64,000 nt of DNA from Thiocapsa rosea (GCF_003634315.1 NZ_RBXL01000001.1:5808501-5872500); one strand, 5' to 3'; positions 35,936 to 47,504 are shown, numbered from the stretch's first letter. The notes: generated from the letters alone by a model not told the origin. Numbers and translations are program-made.

Positions 35936-36022
35936 TAAACCGCATCTCCGCTAAGGGCCGTGGGTGCACAAAACGTCGAGCTCCCTCCAAAAAATCCAGC
36001 ATGTGGCTCCGGACGCGGTTTA
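35936..36022. repeat. Inverted-repeat element, type A, supplying the FIST stop codon
   Basis: TAAACCGCATC at the left and GGACGCGGTTTA at the right. The last three bases (36020-36022), read on the minus strand, are the TAA stop of the FIST gene. Confidence 0.9.
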
Positions 36023-37144
36023 GGTGAAGAGGGTCAAGACGCCCGTGTAGCCGTAGAGACGATCCTGCGAGATCTCGCCGTTGGCGTAGAAACCGACGAT
36101 AGGGACATCGCCGAGCGCGGCTTGGATCTGCTTGAGTTCGGCCGAATCAGGACCGAAGAGGTTGACCCCGCGCCCCAGGCAGGAGACGTAGATGCCGCCT
36201 CTCGCTGGAGCGGACAGTCGGCCTTTGATGCCCTTGAGCATGCGATCGAGATCCTCGCGGGCCGTGTCGGCATCGCGCTTGCAGAACATCAGCTCGCGTC
36301 CGGGCTCCACCAGCTCGCCGATCGCGACCATGCCGTGATTGGGATCGATGCCCACCAGATTGCGGACCAAATAGTCGCCGGTATCCGAGCCCTGAATCGG
36401 CAACCCGGCGAAAATGTAGCCGCCCAGACGCGACAGATCCCGGGCCAGGATCTCGCCGATATCGCGCTTGAGCACATCGAGCGCAGGCTCGCCGTCGAGT
36501 CGCATCAGGATGTTGCGCTGGCCTTCGGTGATCACGTGATGCGGTCCGATCGGCGAGCAGCCCTGGCTGAGCCGGGTCAGGATCCCGACCCGCTCGGAGA
36601 AGAGGACACCGGACAGACCGCCGCGCGTCACCCCGTCGGCGATGGTCAAGGCGTCTGCACGCGCGCTGGCGAGACCACCGACGAGGAAACCCGCGGTCGT
36701 GCGCTGTGCGAGCTGTTGAATCAGGCTCTCGGTCAGGCCGTTGGATGGGTCGCCGTGGACGAGACTCAAATAAGGCGGGTTGCTGCGAATCCAGTCGCCG
36801 TGACGCAGATCGAAGTCGTCGAGATCCTCGACCAGGCTCGGGAAGACGCGAAAATCCTCGGCCGGAAACTCACCGAGCATGACCGCGAGCGCGGGCTCTT
36901 CGTAGTACTCGACACCGGTCGCACAGATGCCCATGCCGACACTGCCGACCCATTGCGCGATGCCCGTTGCCGCGCGAAGGCTGCGAAGAATCTCATCGAG
37001 ATCCTCGGCAAGGGCATCGGTGACATAAAGAAACCCGAGCGTCGCCTCTTTCGGCACGCTCCCGATCTGCGTCAGACACCGATCGGCGGCCTGACGCCAA
37101 TCGGGATCCGCGGCATGTCCGAGGCGGAATGGAGTCATCGTCAT
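36020..37144 (-). CDS. FIST-domain signal transduction protein
   Basis: 374-residue protein with FIST N and FIST C domains, a putative small-ligand sensory module usually found in signalling proteins. Recognisable stretches are GFLYVTDALAEDLDEIL, WVGSVGMGICATGVEYYEEPALAVML, GGYIFAGLPIQGSDTGD and the C-terminal DVPIVGFYANGEISQDRLYGYTG. It is free-standing with no kinase or GGDEF domain attached. The stop codon is contributed by the type A element. Confidence 0.88.
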   Translation of the reverse strand: MTMTPFRLGHAADPDWRQAADRCLTQIGSVPKEATLGFLYVTDALAEDLDEILRSLRAATGIAQWVGSVGMGICATGVEYYEEPALAVMLGEFPAEDFRVFPSLVEDLDDFDLRHGDWIRSNPPYLSLVHGDPSNGLTESLIQQLAQRTTAGFLVGGLASARADALTIADGVTRGGLSGVLFSERVGILTRLSQGCSPIGPHHVITEGQRNILMRLDGEPALDVLKRDIGEILARDLSRLGGYIFAGLPIQGSDTGDYLVRNLVGIDPNHGMVAIGELVEPGRELMFCKRDADTAREDLDRMLKGIKGRLSAPARGGIYVSCLGRGVNLFGPDSAELKQIQAALGDVPIVGFYANGEISQDRLYGYTGVLTLFT

Positions 37145-37187
37145 TCAGTCATCCGGGGTGGCGTGTCGAATCGCACTCTCATAGCGC

Positions 37188-37268
37188 TAAACCGCGTCCC
37201 CGCTAAGGGCCGTGGATGCACCAAACGTCGATATCACTCGAAAGTGAGCATCTCGCTCTGGACGCGGT

Positions 37269-37271
<3 letters not shown>
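37188..37271. repeat. Inverted-repeat element, type A, supplying the parE stop codon
   Basis: TAAACCGCGTCC...GGACGCGGTTTA, 84 bp, in the short gap between parE and the FIST gene. Bases 37269-37271 read on the minus strand are the parE TAA. Confidence 0.93.
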
Positions 37272-39737
<2,466 letters not shown>

Positions 39738-39741
<4 letters not shown>

Positions 39742-40064
39742 CGCGAGTCGACACGGCGAACGTGCTCCTCCAGTGCCGCCGAAAGCTCGGGGCTCATCGC
39801 GGGCGGATTCGCGAGTCGATCGAAGAAGACCTCCGCATCGCGGCAGCTCAAGACCATGGTCTCATGCTCCGAGATGACTTGCTGCGCGCGCATGAGGGCC
39901 GTCCCGAGAACGTAGCGACTGAGGGTCTGCCCTTCCAGCATGGCCGCCCGCTCAAGTCGTTGTTTCGACGCGGCATCGAGCCGAAGGTTGATCCGCTCGG
40001 TCTTGGAAACGCTGGCTGTCGGCATGCCCGGACCTCGCTGGGTATTGGTGATTTTGTACGTCAT
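39738..40064 (-). CDS. DUF1778 ribbon-helix-helix antitoxin
   Basis: 108-residue partner of the GNAT toxin. The RHH core is KTERINLRLDAASKQRLERA, followed by a toxin-binding C-terminal tail. ATG 40064 is chosen because AGGAGG lies close upstream; a start at MPTASVSKTER would also fit. Such pairs repress their own promoter, expected between here and xseB. Confidence 0.88.
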
Positions 40065-40194
40065 TATGGTGCCTCCTGCGCCTTCTGTCGAGCCGCGCCC
40101 ACATGGCGCCATCGGATCGGTGGCGAGCCTGCACACCTGCGGTTTGACCCGTCCGAAGAGCTGGGGTAACTTAGCTCGACCTCCGAAACACCTC

Positions 40195-40276
40195 AAACCG
40201 CGTCCGGCTAGAACCTGTTGGATTCAACCGAGCGGCGTGATCCAACGAAGCATCGGTTTGCATTCAGGACGCGGTT
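40195..40276. repeat. Inverted-repeat element, divergent copy
   Basis: AAACCGCGTCC...GGACGCGGTT ends with an interior unlike types A and B. It lies in the gap between the divergent antitoxin and xseB genes, ending six bases before the xseB ATG, so it would be in the xseB leader. Confidence 0.8.
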
Positions 40277-40282
40277 AAGCGC

Positions 40283-40549
40283 ATGAAAAAGCCAGTCGCT
40301 CCGCCCCCGCCTTCGTTCGAGCAATCCCTCGCCGAGCTGGAATCGATCGTCGATGCCCTGGAAAAGGGCGAGATGAGCCTCGAAGAGTCACTGACTGTTT
40401 TCGAGCGTGGTATCGGTCTGACCCGTGCCTGCCAACAGGCGCTGGATGTGGCCGAGCAGCGGGTGCGTATCCTTACCGACACTCGGCCCGATACCGGACC
40501 CCGTTCCGATCCCGACGCCGATCTAGAGCCTTTCGAATCCAATGACTGA
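40283..40549 (+). CDS. xseB: Exodeoxyribonuclease VII small subunit
   Basis: 88-residue helical subunit with the family core [26 protein letters not shown]. It overlaps ispA by 8 bp, the usual gammaproteobacterial order xseB-ispA. The ATG directly follows an inverted-repeat element, so the normal upstream promoter region appears displaced. Confidence 0.94.
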   Translation: MKKPVAPPPPSFEQSLAELESIVDALEKGEMSLEESLTVFERGIGLTRACQQALDVAEQRVRILTDTRPDTGPRSDPDADLEPFESND

Positions 40550-41435
40550 CGCCACTCTGGACGACTTCCGCGCGCGCTGCGGCGCTCGCGTCGAGGCCAC
40601 GCTCGACACGCTTCTGCCGCATGCAAACGTGCAGCCCTTCCGACTGCACGAGGCCATGCGCTACACGGTCCTCGGCGGCGGCAAGCGCATTCGTCCGCTC
40701 TTGGCCTATGCCGCCGGCGAGGCACTCGGGGTCGATCCCGTCCTGCTCGACCGCCCGGCCTGTGCCGTCGAGCTGATCCATGCCTACTCCTTGATCCACG
40801 ACGACCTCCCGGCGATGGACGACGACGATCTGCGGCGCGGGCGCCCGACCTGTCATCGTGCCTTCGACGAAGCAACCGCAATCCTGGCCGGCGATGCACT
40901 CCAGACCCTCGCCTTCCAGGCGTTGGCCGAGTCGCCCGGACTGGATGCCGAGAAGCGCATCGCGATGGTCGCAAGCCTCGCGCGTGCCAGCGGGGCACGC
41001 GGCATGGTCGGTGGTCAGGCACTCGATCTGGCCGCCGAGGGCAGCGTCTTGGACGTCGCCATGCTTGAGCATATCCACATCCACAAGACGGGCGCCTTGA
41101 TCAGAGCGGCCGTCCAGATGGGCATTCTCGCTCACAAGGCAACGGACCCGGATCATGCCGAGCGTCTGGATCGCTATGCCAAATGTATCGGTCTCGCCTT
41201 TCAGATCCAGGACGATGTGCTCGACGTGGAAGGCGACACCGATCTGATCGGCAAGACGGCCGGTCGCGATCAAGTCCTGGAGAAGGCGACCTACCCGGCC
41301 CTCGTCGGGCTGCCCGAAGCGAAGGAAATGGCCGCTGCCTTGATCGCCGATGCGCTCGAGAGCATCGCGGTTTTTTCGTCCGGGGCCGAGCCCCTACGCT
41401 GGATCGCAGGCGCACTCATCGGACGCAAGCACTGA
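40542..41435 (+). CDS. ispA: Farnesyl (geranyl) diphosphate synthase
   Basis: Makes C15 (or C20) isoprenyl diphosphate for quinones, carotenoids and bacteriochlorophyll tails. The 297-residue product has the first aspartate-rich motif in [18 protein letters not shown] and the second in [13 protein letters not shown], with [10 protein letters not shown] near the start. dxs, which often follows ispA, is not present; folE2 comes next. Confidence 0.94.
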   Translation: MTDATLDDFRARCGARVEATLDTLLPHANVQPFRLHEAMRYTVLGGGKRIRPLLAYAAGEALGVDPVLLDRPACAVELIHAYSLIHDDLPAMDDDDLRRGRPTCHRAFDEATAILAGDALQTLAFQALAESPGLDAEKRIAMVASLARASGARGMVGGQALDLAAEGSVLDVAMLEHIHIHKTGALIRAAVQMGILAHKATDPDHAERLDRYAKCIGLAFQIQDDVLDVEGDTDLIGKTAGRDQVLEKATYPALVGLPEAKEMAAALIADALESIAVFSSGAEPLRWIAGALIGRKH

Positions 41436-41582
41436 GGCGAGCATCTCCTCCGGCAGGAGGATCCACGCCCGAGATCGACACCAAAGATCGACACGGACGA
41501 TCCGCGCCGGTTTGTCTTGTCGCCCTCAGCCCCCAAATTCCGGGTTTGACACCAAAGACGATCCATCGAGAGAAGTCACATC

Positions 41583-42437
41583 ATGGAGCACGCGCTCGAG
41601 CCCAATTGCTGCGCCGCACCCGACAGCATCGACATTGCCGACGTCCAGGGGAGCGCGGACTCACGTCGGATCGCCATCGACAAGGTGGGAATCAAGGACA
41701 TCCGCCATCCCGTGCGGGTGAGCGATCGCAGCGGCACCGAGCAGCATACGGTCGCCAACTTCAACATGTACGTCTACCTGCCGCACGACTTCAAGGGGAC
41801 CCACATGTCCCGGTTCGTGCAGATCCTGAACAATCACGAGCGCGAGATCGGCGTGTCCTCCTTCAAGGAGATGCTCACCGAGATGTCGCAGCGACTGGAG
41901 TCCGAGGCCGGCCACATCGAGATGCGCTTCCCCTTCTTCGTGAACAAGAAGGCGCCCGTCACCGGCGTGGAGAGCCTGCTCGACTACGAGGTCACCTTCA
42001 TCGGCGAGATCCAGCAGGGCCTCCCGAGCCTTGAGATCAAGGTCGTCGTGCCCGTCACCAGCCTCTGCCCGTGCTCCAAGAAGATCTCGGCGTACGGCGC
42101 CCACAACCAGCGCTCCCATGTGACGGTGCAGGTCCGCTCGCAGGGGCACATCTGGATCGAGGAGCTCATCGAGATGGTCGAGGCGGAGGCATCCTCCGAG
42201 CTCTTCGGGCTGCTGAAGCGACCGGACGAGAAGTACGTGACCGAACATGCCTACGACAACCCCAAGTTCGTCGAAGACCTGGTGCGGGACGTCGCCACGC
42301 GCTTGAACGAGGATGACCGCGTCACCGCTTACGTGGTCGAGGCCGAAAACTTCGAGTCCATCCACAACCATTCGGCCTACGCCCTGATCGAGCGCGACAA
42401 AGACCGCGAGGCCCGCATCGTCGAGGCGACGCTCTGA
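41583..42437 (+). CDS. folE2: GTP cyclohydrolase FolE2 (type IB)
   Basis: Makes dihydroneopterin triphosphate from GTP, the first step for folate and for the queuosine precursors built by the que genes of this window. The 284-residue product has the FolE2 active-site motif [20 protein letters not shown] with the metal Cys. It is the metal-flexible alternative to FolE. The stop overlaps the next gene's probable CTG start. Confidence 0.95.
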   Translation: MEHALEPNCCAAPDSIDIADVQGSADSRRIAIDKVGIKDIRHPVRVSDRSGTEQHTVANFNMYVYLPHDFKGTHMSRFVQILNNHEREIGVSSFKEMLTEMSQRLESEAGHIEMRFPFFVNKKAPVTGVESLLDYEVTFIGEIQQGLPSLEIKVVVPVTSLCPCSKKISAYGAHNQRSHVTVQVRSQGHIWIEELIEMVEAEASSELFGLLKRPDEKYVTEHAYDNPKFVEDLVRDVATRLNEDDRVTAYVVEAENFESIHNHSAYALIERDKDREARIVEATL

Positions 42438-43141
42438 TCCTGCTGCTGCACGGGTTCACCGGCAGCGGCGAGGATTGGTTGGCCTGCTGTCCGGGCCTGA
42501 AAGGACGTGCGCTCGCCATCGACCTGCCCGGACATGGCGCCGACTCGGCGCCTGTTCGGCCCTTCCAAGACAGCATCGGCGACATCCTGGGTGCCCTGCC
42601 CGACAGCGTCGACGAGGTCGTCGGATACTCCATGGGCGGACGGTTCGCGCTTGGCCTGATGGCGCTCGACCCGGAACGCTTTCTTCGTGCGACGATTATC
42701 TCCGCCCATCCGGGTCTCGAAGACGCAGCACAACGTCCCGATCGGCTCACGGTTGACCGAGCGTGGATCCGACGGCTCCTCGACGACGGCATCGACGCGT
42801 TCGTGAACGCCTGGGAGTCACAACCCCTGTTCGCGACCCAGGCCGATTTGCCGAGCGCGGTTCTGGAGCGGCAGCGTCTGCGGCGCTTAAGCCAACGACC
42901 GAGCGGGCTCGCGGCCTCTCTCGAGCATCACGGGCTCGCGCGCATGCCGAGCCTTTGGGGAGCGTTGACGGCCTTTCCGGGAGAGCTGACCTGGATCGTC
43001 GGGGCTTCCGATACGCGCTTTCTCGGAATCGCCCGGGAGGTCGTACGCCGGCGTCCCGCGACGCGACTGCATGTCCTACCCGGCGTCGGCCATAATCCCC
43101 TACTCGAGTGCCCCGAGATCTTGAGCGATCTTTTGGTCTAG
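42434..43141 (+). CDS. MenH-like alpha/beta hydrolase, probable CTG start
   Basis: Alpha/beta hydrolase resembling the MenH group: [15 protein letters not shown] oxyanion loop, nucleophile elbow [12 protein letters not shown] and late HNPLLECPE with the catalytic His. No ATG, GTG or TTG lies in frame before the essential HGF motif. The only fitting start is CTG 42434, which overlaps the folE2 TGA as CTGA; GAGG lies seven bases upstream. The first standard start (TTG 42479) would remove the oxyanion loop. Substrate unknown; 235 residues. Confidence 0.8.
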   Translation: MILLLHGFTGSGEDWLACCPGLKGRALAIDLPGHGADSAPVRPFQDSIGDILGALPDSVDEVVGYSMGGRFALGLMALDPERFLRATIISAHPGLEDAAQRPDRLTVDRAWIRRLLDDGIDAFVNAWESQPLFATQADLPSAVLERQRLRRLSQRPSGLAASLEHHGLARMPSLWGALTAFPGELTWIVGASDTRFLGIAREVVRRRPATRLHVLPGVGHNPLLECPEILSDLLV

Positions 43142-43273
43142 AATCGCGTCTCCGACGTCGTGCCGCGGATGCGCCTCCCGGTAAGCCGATCACCCGAGGA
43201 ACGCTTCCCGCGAGGCGACATCGCCAAGAACACATCTAACCGACACCTCGACCCCAAGCCGGAGGAGGAATCC

Positions 43274-43471
43274 ATGCAACACACACCGTCCGAGCCGCAG
43301 CCGGCAACACCCGTGTCCGGGCAAACGCCGGGGACCGACCACGTTCGATCCGAGGACAACAACTTGACCGTCATCCTGGGCGAGTGGGGTTTCAAAGCCT
43401 TGTTCGCGTTCCTGGGTGCCGCAGCAACGCTGCTCAGCCTGCTCGCACCGCGTCGGCGAGAGCGTTCCTGA
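43274..43471 (+). CDS. Small predicted membrane protein, 65 residues
   Basis: MQHTPSEPQPATPVSGQTPG..., a polar N-terminal half followed by one hydrophobic helix (ALFAFLGAAATLLSLLA) and a basic tail (PRRRERS), a typical tail-anchored layout. A strong GGAGGAGG precedes the ATG at 43274. Its stop overlaps the next gene. No known family. Confidence 0.65.
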   Translation: MQHTPSEPQPATPVSGQTPGTDHVRSEDNNLTVILGEWGFKALFAFLGAAATLLSLLAPRRRERS

Positions 43472-44433
43472 GCGACCCCATCGAACAAGGGTTCGGATTC
43501 GATCCGAGCTACGGTTACAGCCTAGCGGACCTGCTCTCGGTCGCCCCGCCCGAGGCACCACCCGGATTCGAAGACGTCTGGAGCAAGCGTTACCTTCGCG
43601 CCTTGGAAATCGATCCGATGCCGACGCTCGGCATCAGCGACCTCGTCGATCGACGGTTCCGCATCGACGAGATCGCCTATCGCTCCACCGACGACTTCAC
43701 CATTCGCGGCTGGCTTCTGCAGCCGATCGGGACGGTCCCCGCGTGCGGATTCGTCCTCGGCCACGGCTACGGCGGCATCACCGAGCCGCCGCTGGATCTG
43801 CCGAGGGCCGATGCGGTCTATCTCGTGCCGGCCTTTCGCGGGCTCGGTCCGAGTCGACGGCCCCCCATCTCGGAGGAGCCGAGATGGCACGTCCTGCACG
43901 ACATCGACCGGCGCGACCGTTACATCATCGGGGGTTGCGTGGAGGATGTCTGGACCGGCGTCGGCACCCTGCTGCGCCTCTTCCCCGGCCTGGAGGGGCA
44001 TATCGGCTATCTCGGCATCAGCTTCGGCGGCGGGATCGGCGCTATGGCACTGCCTTGGGACCGGCGGATCGCGCGCGGGCACCTGAACGTCCCCACCTTC
44101 GGCCACCAGCGTCTAAGGCTCGATCTGCCGACGATCGGCAGCGGTACATCCGTTCAAGATTACGCTCGTCTGCACGGTCACGGTCACGTTCTCGAAACCT
44201 TGGCGTACTACGATGCCGCTGTCGCCGCGCGGCGCATCACCCAGCCCATGCATGTGGCTGCTGCACGCCTTGACCCCGCGGTCGCGCCGCCGGGCCAGTT
44301 CGCGATCTACAACGCGATCCCCGGCGAAAAGCAACTGTTCGTGCTGGAGGCCGGACATGTCGACTATCCCGATCGCGAACGCCAAGAGCAGGAGCTCATG
44401 GCGGAGCTGCACGCCTTTTTCGCTGCTCTCTGA
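43468..44433 (+). CDS. Acetylxylan-esterase-like alpha/beta hydrolase, probable CTG start
   Basis: 321-residue hydrolase of the AXE1 family: N-terminal LSDPIEQGFGFDPSYGYSLADLL, GFVLGHGYGG oxyanion region, nucleophile elbow YLGISFGGGIG and late VLEAGHVDY with the catalytic His. Homologous N termini begin at this SDP...GF.FDP.YGY segment, whose first codon is CTG overlapping the previous stop as CTGA. An alternative GTG start at 43384 would add 28 unrelated residues inside the small membrane protein gene. Confidence 0.8.
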   Translation: MSDPIEQGFGFDPSYGYSLADLLSVAPPEAPPGFEDVWSKRYLRALEIDPMPTLGISDLVDRRFRIDEIAYRSTDDFTIRGWLLQPIGTVPACGFVLGHGYGGITEPPLDLPRADAVYLVPAFRGLGPSRRPPISEEPRWHVLHDIDRRDRYIIGGCVEDVWTGVGTLLRLFPGLEGHIGYLGISFGGGIGAMALPWDRRIARGHLNVPTFGHQRLRLDLPTIGSGTSVQDYARLHGHGHVLETLAYYDAAVAARRITQPMHVAAARLDPAVAPPGQFAIYNAIPGEKQLFVLEAGHVDYPDRERQEQELMAELHAFFAAL

Positions 44434-44505
44434 GCTGGCGCCGATTCGCTCGACGCCCGCCCGAAGAGTCGCTCGAAGCGGTCCGCGCGGCCGGACGATC
44501 GGCGG

Positions 44506-45246
44506 ATGAGACACATCGTGAACCGCGAGTATTACCGCTGGTACAGTCCACGCCTCGGCCGCGAGATGGAGCTGCTCGTCTTCGGGAATGCCGGTGCGAA
44601 GGTGCTCGTCTTCCCGACCCGAGACGGTCGCTTCCACGAGTACGAGGACCTGCGTATCGTCGAGGCGCTTCGACCCAAGCTTGAGGCCGGCCAGCTTCAG
44701 CTCTACTGCGTCGACAGCATCGACCGGGAAACCTTTTACTGCGGGTGGTGCAACCCGGCGGATCGGATTCGGCGTCACCATGCCTTCGAGGAGTACATCC
44801 TCAACGAGGTCATGCCCCTGATGTCGAACAAGAATTCCCATCCCTGCACGATTGCGCATGGGTGCAGCCTAGGCGCCTATCACGCGGCCAACATCGCCTT
44901 CCGTCATCCGCACCTGTTTCGGAAGCTGGCGGCCTTCTCCGGCCGCTACGATCTCACGCTCCAGGTCGCCGAATTCCAAGACCTGCTTGGAGGCTATCGC
45001 GACGACCTCGTGTATTTCCACACCCCCGCGCACTTCCTGCCGAATCTGGCGTGTCCTTGGCGGTTGGATGCGCTGCGCGGGATGGACATCGTTCTGGTTG
45101 TTGGCCAGGACGACCCCTTTCGGGACAACAACCGCCACATCGGCCAAATTCTGCGAGACAAGGGCGCGCGGCCTACACTGCACGAATGGGAAGGTCGCGC
45201 GCACCAAGGCCATCACTGGCGGCGCATGGCGCCCCTGTATCTCTAA
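44506..45246 (+). CDS. Putative esterase (COG4947-like)
   Basis: 246-residue alpha/beta hydrolase: MRHIVNREYYRWYSPRLGRE, nucleophile elbow AHGCSLGAYHAANIAFRHP and a C-terminal EGRAHQGHHWRR with the probable catalytic His. The family is described as uncharacterised esterases related to esterase D. It lies 72 bp after the AXE1-like gene, on the same strand. Confidence 0.82.
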   Translation: MRHIVNREYYRWYSPRLGREMELLVFGNAGAKVLVFPTRDGRFHEYEDLRIVEALRPKLEAGQLQLYCVDSIDRETFYCGWCNPADRIRRHHAFEEYILNEVMPLMSNKNSHPCTIAHGCSLGAYHAANIAFRHPHLFRKLAAFSGRYDLTLQVAEFQDLLGGYRDDLVYFHTPAHFLPNLACPWRLDALRGMDIVLVVGQDDPFRDNNRHIGQILRDKGARPTLHEWEGRAHQGHHWRRMAPLYL

Positions 45247-45382
45247 CGTGAGGATTTCCGAAGGGTGTCTCGCCGGCGGACCCACGTAAAGGATCGATCG
45301 AGGCCCACAATGAGACCTACCCTGCACTATCTTCGTCGAATCGGATTTTCCGCTCGACAAACGCAATGCGATTCCGGCACCC

Positions 45383-45410
45383 TTTGATCGTCGCCAACAC
45401 CTGCTATGAT
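45383..45410 (+). promoter_or_regulatory. Predicted promoter of the leader RNA and secreted-protein gene
   Basis: TTTGAT (45383-45388), 16-bp spacer, then extended -10 TGC-TATGAT (45405-45410). The start point would be about 45417, a few bases before the first arm of a long-range helix. The rest of 45247-45382 shows nothing. Confidence 0.5.
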
Positions 45411-45416
45411 TCAGCG

Positions 45417-45676
45417 GCGATGTCTTGCCGAAGGCCGCGGACTCGGCCCGGCGAGACGCCGGATAAGGCAGGACCGGATCGACGGAGCACTGGGAAGTGC
45501 AGGTTGTTTCACCCAGTGCGCCGTTTGAAACCCGGTGGTCGACGGCGACCGCCGATGCGAGGCAAGACGCGTCACTTCAGTCCGGAGAATCCAGCATGCT
45601 GCCACGGCAGTCGATCGACGCCGAGGCAATCGGTCTGGATTGTCCGATTCGTGCGACCAGCAAGGAGAAGAAGCAA
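45417..45676 (+). ncRNA. Candidate structured leader RNA
   Basis: 260-nt untranslated stretch before a small secreted protein. Perfect helices can be drawn: outer GTCTTGCC (from 45421) with GGCAAGAC (to about 45568); CCGGCG-AGA-CGCCGG (45449-45463); GCACTGGG (45488-45495) with CCCAGTGC (45512-45519); and GGTCG-ACGG-CGACC near 45537-45550. Together they make a closed multibranch of about 150 nt. It matches no riboswitch I recognise. It could be a cis-regulatory element or a processed small RNA. Confidence 0.45.
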
Positions 45677-46024
45677 GTGAAAACCAAGCAAATCCTGTTC
45701 AGTTCCGCTGCGGCACTCGCCATCATGCTCGCCGGCACGGTTGCTGCCGAGCAGCCTGCTACGCCCCTCGTCTCGGGCGACGAGCCGATGAACGTCGGCC
45801 AAGAGGCTCAGATCACGGCTCCGACCCCGGATGCGAAGGCGCAGGAAAAAACCGGCGAGATGCTCAAGAAAGAGAGCGAGGAGCTGACCGGAGACTACCC
45901 GACCGATCAAGGCGCCGAGGGACAGGTCAAGGATCCGACCCCCAACGCAGCCGAGCAGGCCGCAACACAAGAGGCACTCGAGAAGGAAGACGCTTCCGGT
46001 GCCATCAGCGGCAAGTACGAGTAG
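45677..46024 (+). CDS. Small secreted hypothetical protein
   Basis: 115 residues from a GTG start preceded by AAGGAG: a clear signal peptide (KTKQILFSSAAALAIMLAGTVAAEQ), then a polar, Glu/Ala/Thr-rich, probably disordered periplasmic protein containing two similar stretches, APTPDAKAQEKTGEMLKKESE and DPTPNAAEQAATQEALEKED. No known family. It is preceded by the structured leader and followed by a terminator-like hairpin, so it looks like a single-gene unit. Confidence 0.75.
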   Translation: MKTKQILFSSAAALAIMLAGTVAAEQPATPLVSGDEPMNVGQEAQITAPTPDAKAQEKTGEMLKKESEELTGDYPTDQGAEGQVKDPTPNAAEQAATQEALEKEDASGAISGKYE

Positions 46025-46080
46025 TCCTCTGCTTGATCCCGGCTTCGGTCGCGCACGCGATCCGAGCCGCCGGGATCGCC

Positions 46081-46112
46081 CGGGGAACCCCGCACAACTC
46101 GGGTGTTCCCCT
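46081..46112 (+). terminator. Terminator-like hairpin
   Basis: GGGGAAC-CCCG...CGGG-GTTCCCC stem of 11 bp with one bulged base, followed by a T-rich stretch (GGTTTTCCTTT), about 60 bp after the secreted-protein gene. Confidence 0.65.
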
Positions 46113-46249
46113 CATGGTTTTCCTTTCTCGATCGCCGCGCGACCTCGTCCTTCGCGATCAGAGGTCGTCCCGCACCCGCCTGCCGCGTCCCGAAGCCTCC
46201 GCAATGCCTTCGCCACCATGACTCCGCAACGACCATCGGGGATACGCAC

Positions 46250-46579
46250 ATGACCCAAAGTTGTCGCGCCGGTGGTGCCGAGGTCGGCTTGACGTTCGTA
46301 GGAGACGACTCGAACCCGACCCCCGCCGCCCCGATCACCTGCGAGACCTGCGCCGCCAGTTGTTGCCGTTTGGAGGTGTGGTGCCTCACCGACACCGGCG
46401 TCCCCGGCCACCTCACCGTCACCGATCATTTCGGCCGTACCCTCATGGACCGGCTCGACGACGGCTGGTGTGCGGCACTGGACCGCGACACCATGCTGTG
46501 CCGAATCTACGCGCAACGGCCCTTGGTCTGTCGCGAGCTGGAGGTCGGCAGCCCCGAGTGCCTTGCGGAGCGCGGTTAG
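46250..46579 (+). CDS. YkgJ-family cysteine cluster protein
   Basis: 109 residues with the clustered cysteines CETCAASCCRLEVWC and later CRIYAQRPLVCRELEVGSPEC, the zinc- or iron-chelating pattern of the YkgJ/CxxCxxCC group. Function is unknown. ATG 46250 is chosen; the longer frame upstream lacks cysteines. The methyltransferase gene follows 53 bp on. Confidence 0.85.
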   Translation: MTQSCRAGGAEVGLTFVGDDSNPTPAAPITCETCAASCCRLEVWCLTDTGVPGHLTVTDHFGRTLMDRLDDGWCAALDRDTMLCRIYAQRPLVCRELEVGSPECLAERG

Positions 46580-46632
46580 AGCCCGGGCTTTCGCTCCCGA
46601 CGAGATCGTCAGGCCGGCGCACCAGTCCCCCG

Positions 46633-47457
46633 ATGCAGCACGTCGACCACTTCACCCCCGTCGCCGACGACTATGCCGTCTTCCGACCCCGCTACCCCGA
46701 AGCGCTGCTCGCATGGCTTGCCGACCTTGCGCCCGCGCGACGCTGCGCTTGGGATTGCGCCACCGGCAGCGGACAGGCCGCCGTGGAGCTGGCACGCCAC
46801 TTCGAGCACGTCATCGCCACCGATATCAGCGAAGCCCAACTCGCGGCAGCCATACCGCACCCGAGAATCCTCTACCGCCGCGGACCCGCGGAGGCTTGCG
46901 GATTGCCGGACCGCTCGGTCGACCTTGTCACCGTGGCGCAAGCGCTGCACTGGCTCGACCTCGGGCGATTCTATGCCGAGGTCCGACGCGTCCTGCGACC
47001 CGACGGCCTCTTGGCCGTCTGGAGCTACGGCCTCCTCGAGACAGACGACGCGGCCATCAACGGCTGCATCCGAGAGGACTATCATGCGATCATTCAACCT
47101 TTCTGGCCGGATGAGCGTCGGCACGTCGAGAACGGCTACCGTTCGCTGGATTTCCCCTTCCCCGAGATCCAGGCACCGGCATTCGCGCTGACGGCCGATT
47201 GGACCCTCGACGCCTTGCTCGGCTATCTGCGCAGCTGGTCGGCCACCGCACGCTACCGAGCCGCGAACGGGGGCGATCCGGTCGCCGCGTTCGGAACGCG
47301 TCTGGCGCCGGTCTGGGGCCGTCCCGAGACGTGCCGCACCATCAGGTGGCCTTTGTCGCTGCGGGTCGGACGTGCGACCGAGCGTCGGATCGAAGGATCA
47401 ACCTTAAACCGCGCCTCACCGAGATCAAGGACATCTCCGAAGCCAAACGCAACATAA
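46633..47457 (+). CDS. Class I SAM-dependent methyltransferase
   Basis: 274 residues with a methyltransferase-11-type core: WDCATGSGQAAVELA (motif I), VIATDISEAQL, DLVTVAQALHWLD and VLRPDGLLAVWSYG. It resembles proteins annotated as trans-aconitate or UbiE-like methyltransferases; substrate unknown. The natural end is near RWPLSLRVGR. The last 17-18 residues (LNRASPRSRTSPKPNAT) are read from the inverted-repeat element at 47405-47488, which also gives the TAA stop. Confidence 0.87.
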   Translation: MQHVDHFTPVADDYAVFRPRYPEALLAWLADLAPARRCAWDCATGSGQAAVELARHFEHVIATDISEAQLAAAIPHPRILYRRGPAEACGLPDRSVDLVTVAQALHWLDLGRFYAEVRRVLRPDGLLAVWSYGLLETDDAAINGCIREDYHAIIQPFWPDERRHVENGYRSLDFPFPEIQAPAFALTADWTLDALLGYLRSWSATARYRAANGGDPVAAFGTRLAPVWGRPETCRTIRWPLSLRVGRATERRIEGSTLNRASPRSRTSPKPNAT

Positions 47458-47488
47458 AAATGACGCATATCGCTCTGGACGCGGTTTA
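47405..47488. repeat. Inverted-repeat element, A2 subtype, inside the 3' end of a methyltransferase gene
   Basis: TAAACCGCGCC...GGACGCGGTTTA, with the interior CACCGAGATCAAGGACATCT also found at 55108-55191. The upstream coding frame runs 53 bp into it; ATPase subunit D starts 17 bp after it. Confidence 0.9.
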
Positions 47489-47504
47489 GGTTGAGAGAAT
47501 CCAC

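Noticed and set aside
43139..43260. Another dispersed repeat copy after the MenH-like gene (TAGAATCGCGTC)
   Set aside because: The left end resembles the family and even includes the stop, but no matching right end was found within 150 bp.
45417..45676. Cobalamin or cyclic-di-GMP riboswitch
   Set aside because: CTGGGAAGTGCAGG superficially recalls a B12-type segment, but the other conserved boxes of either class are absent.
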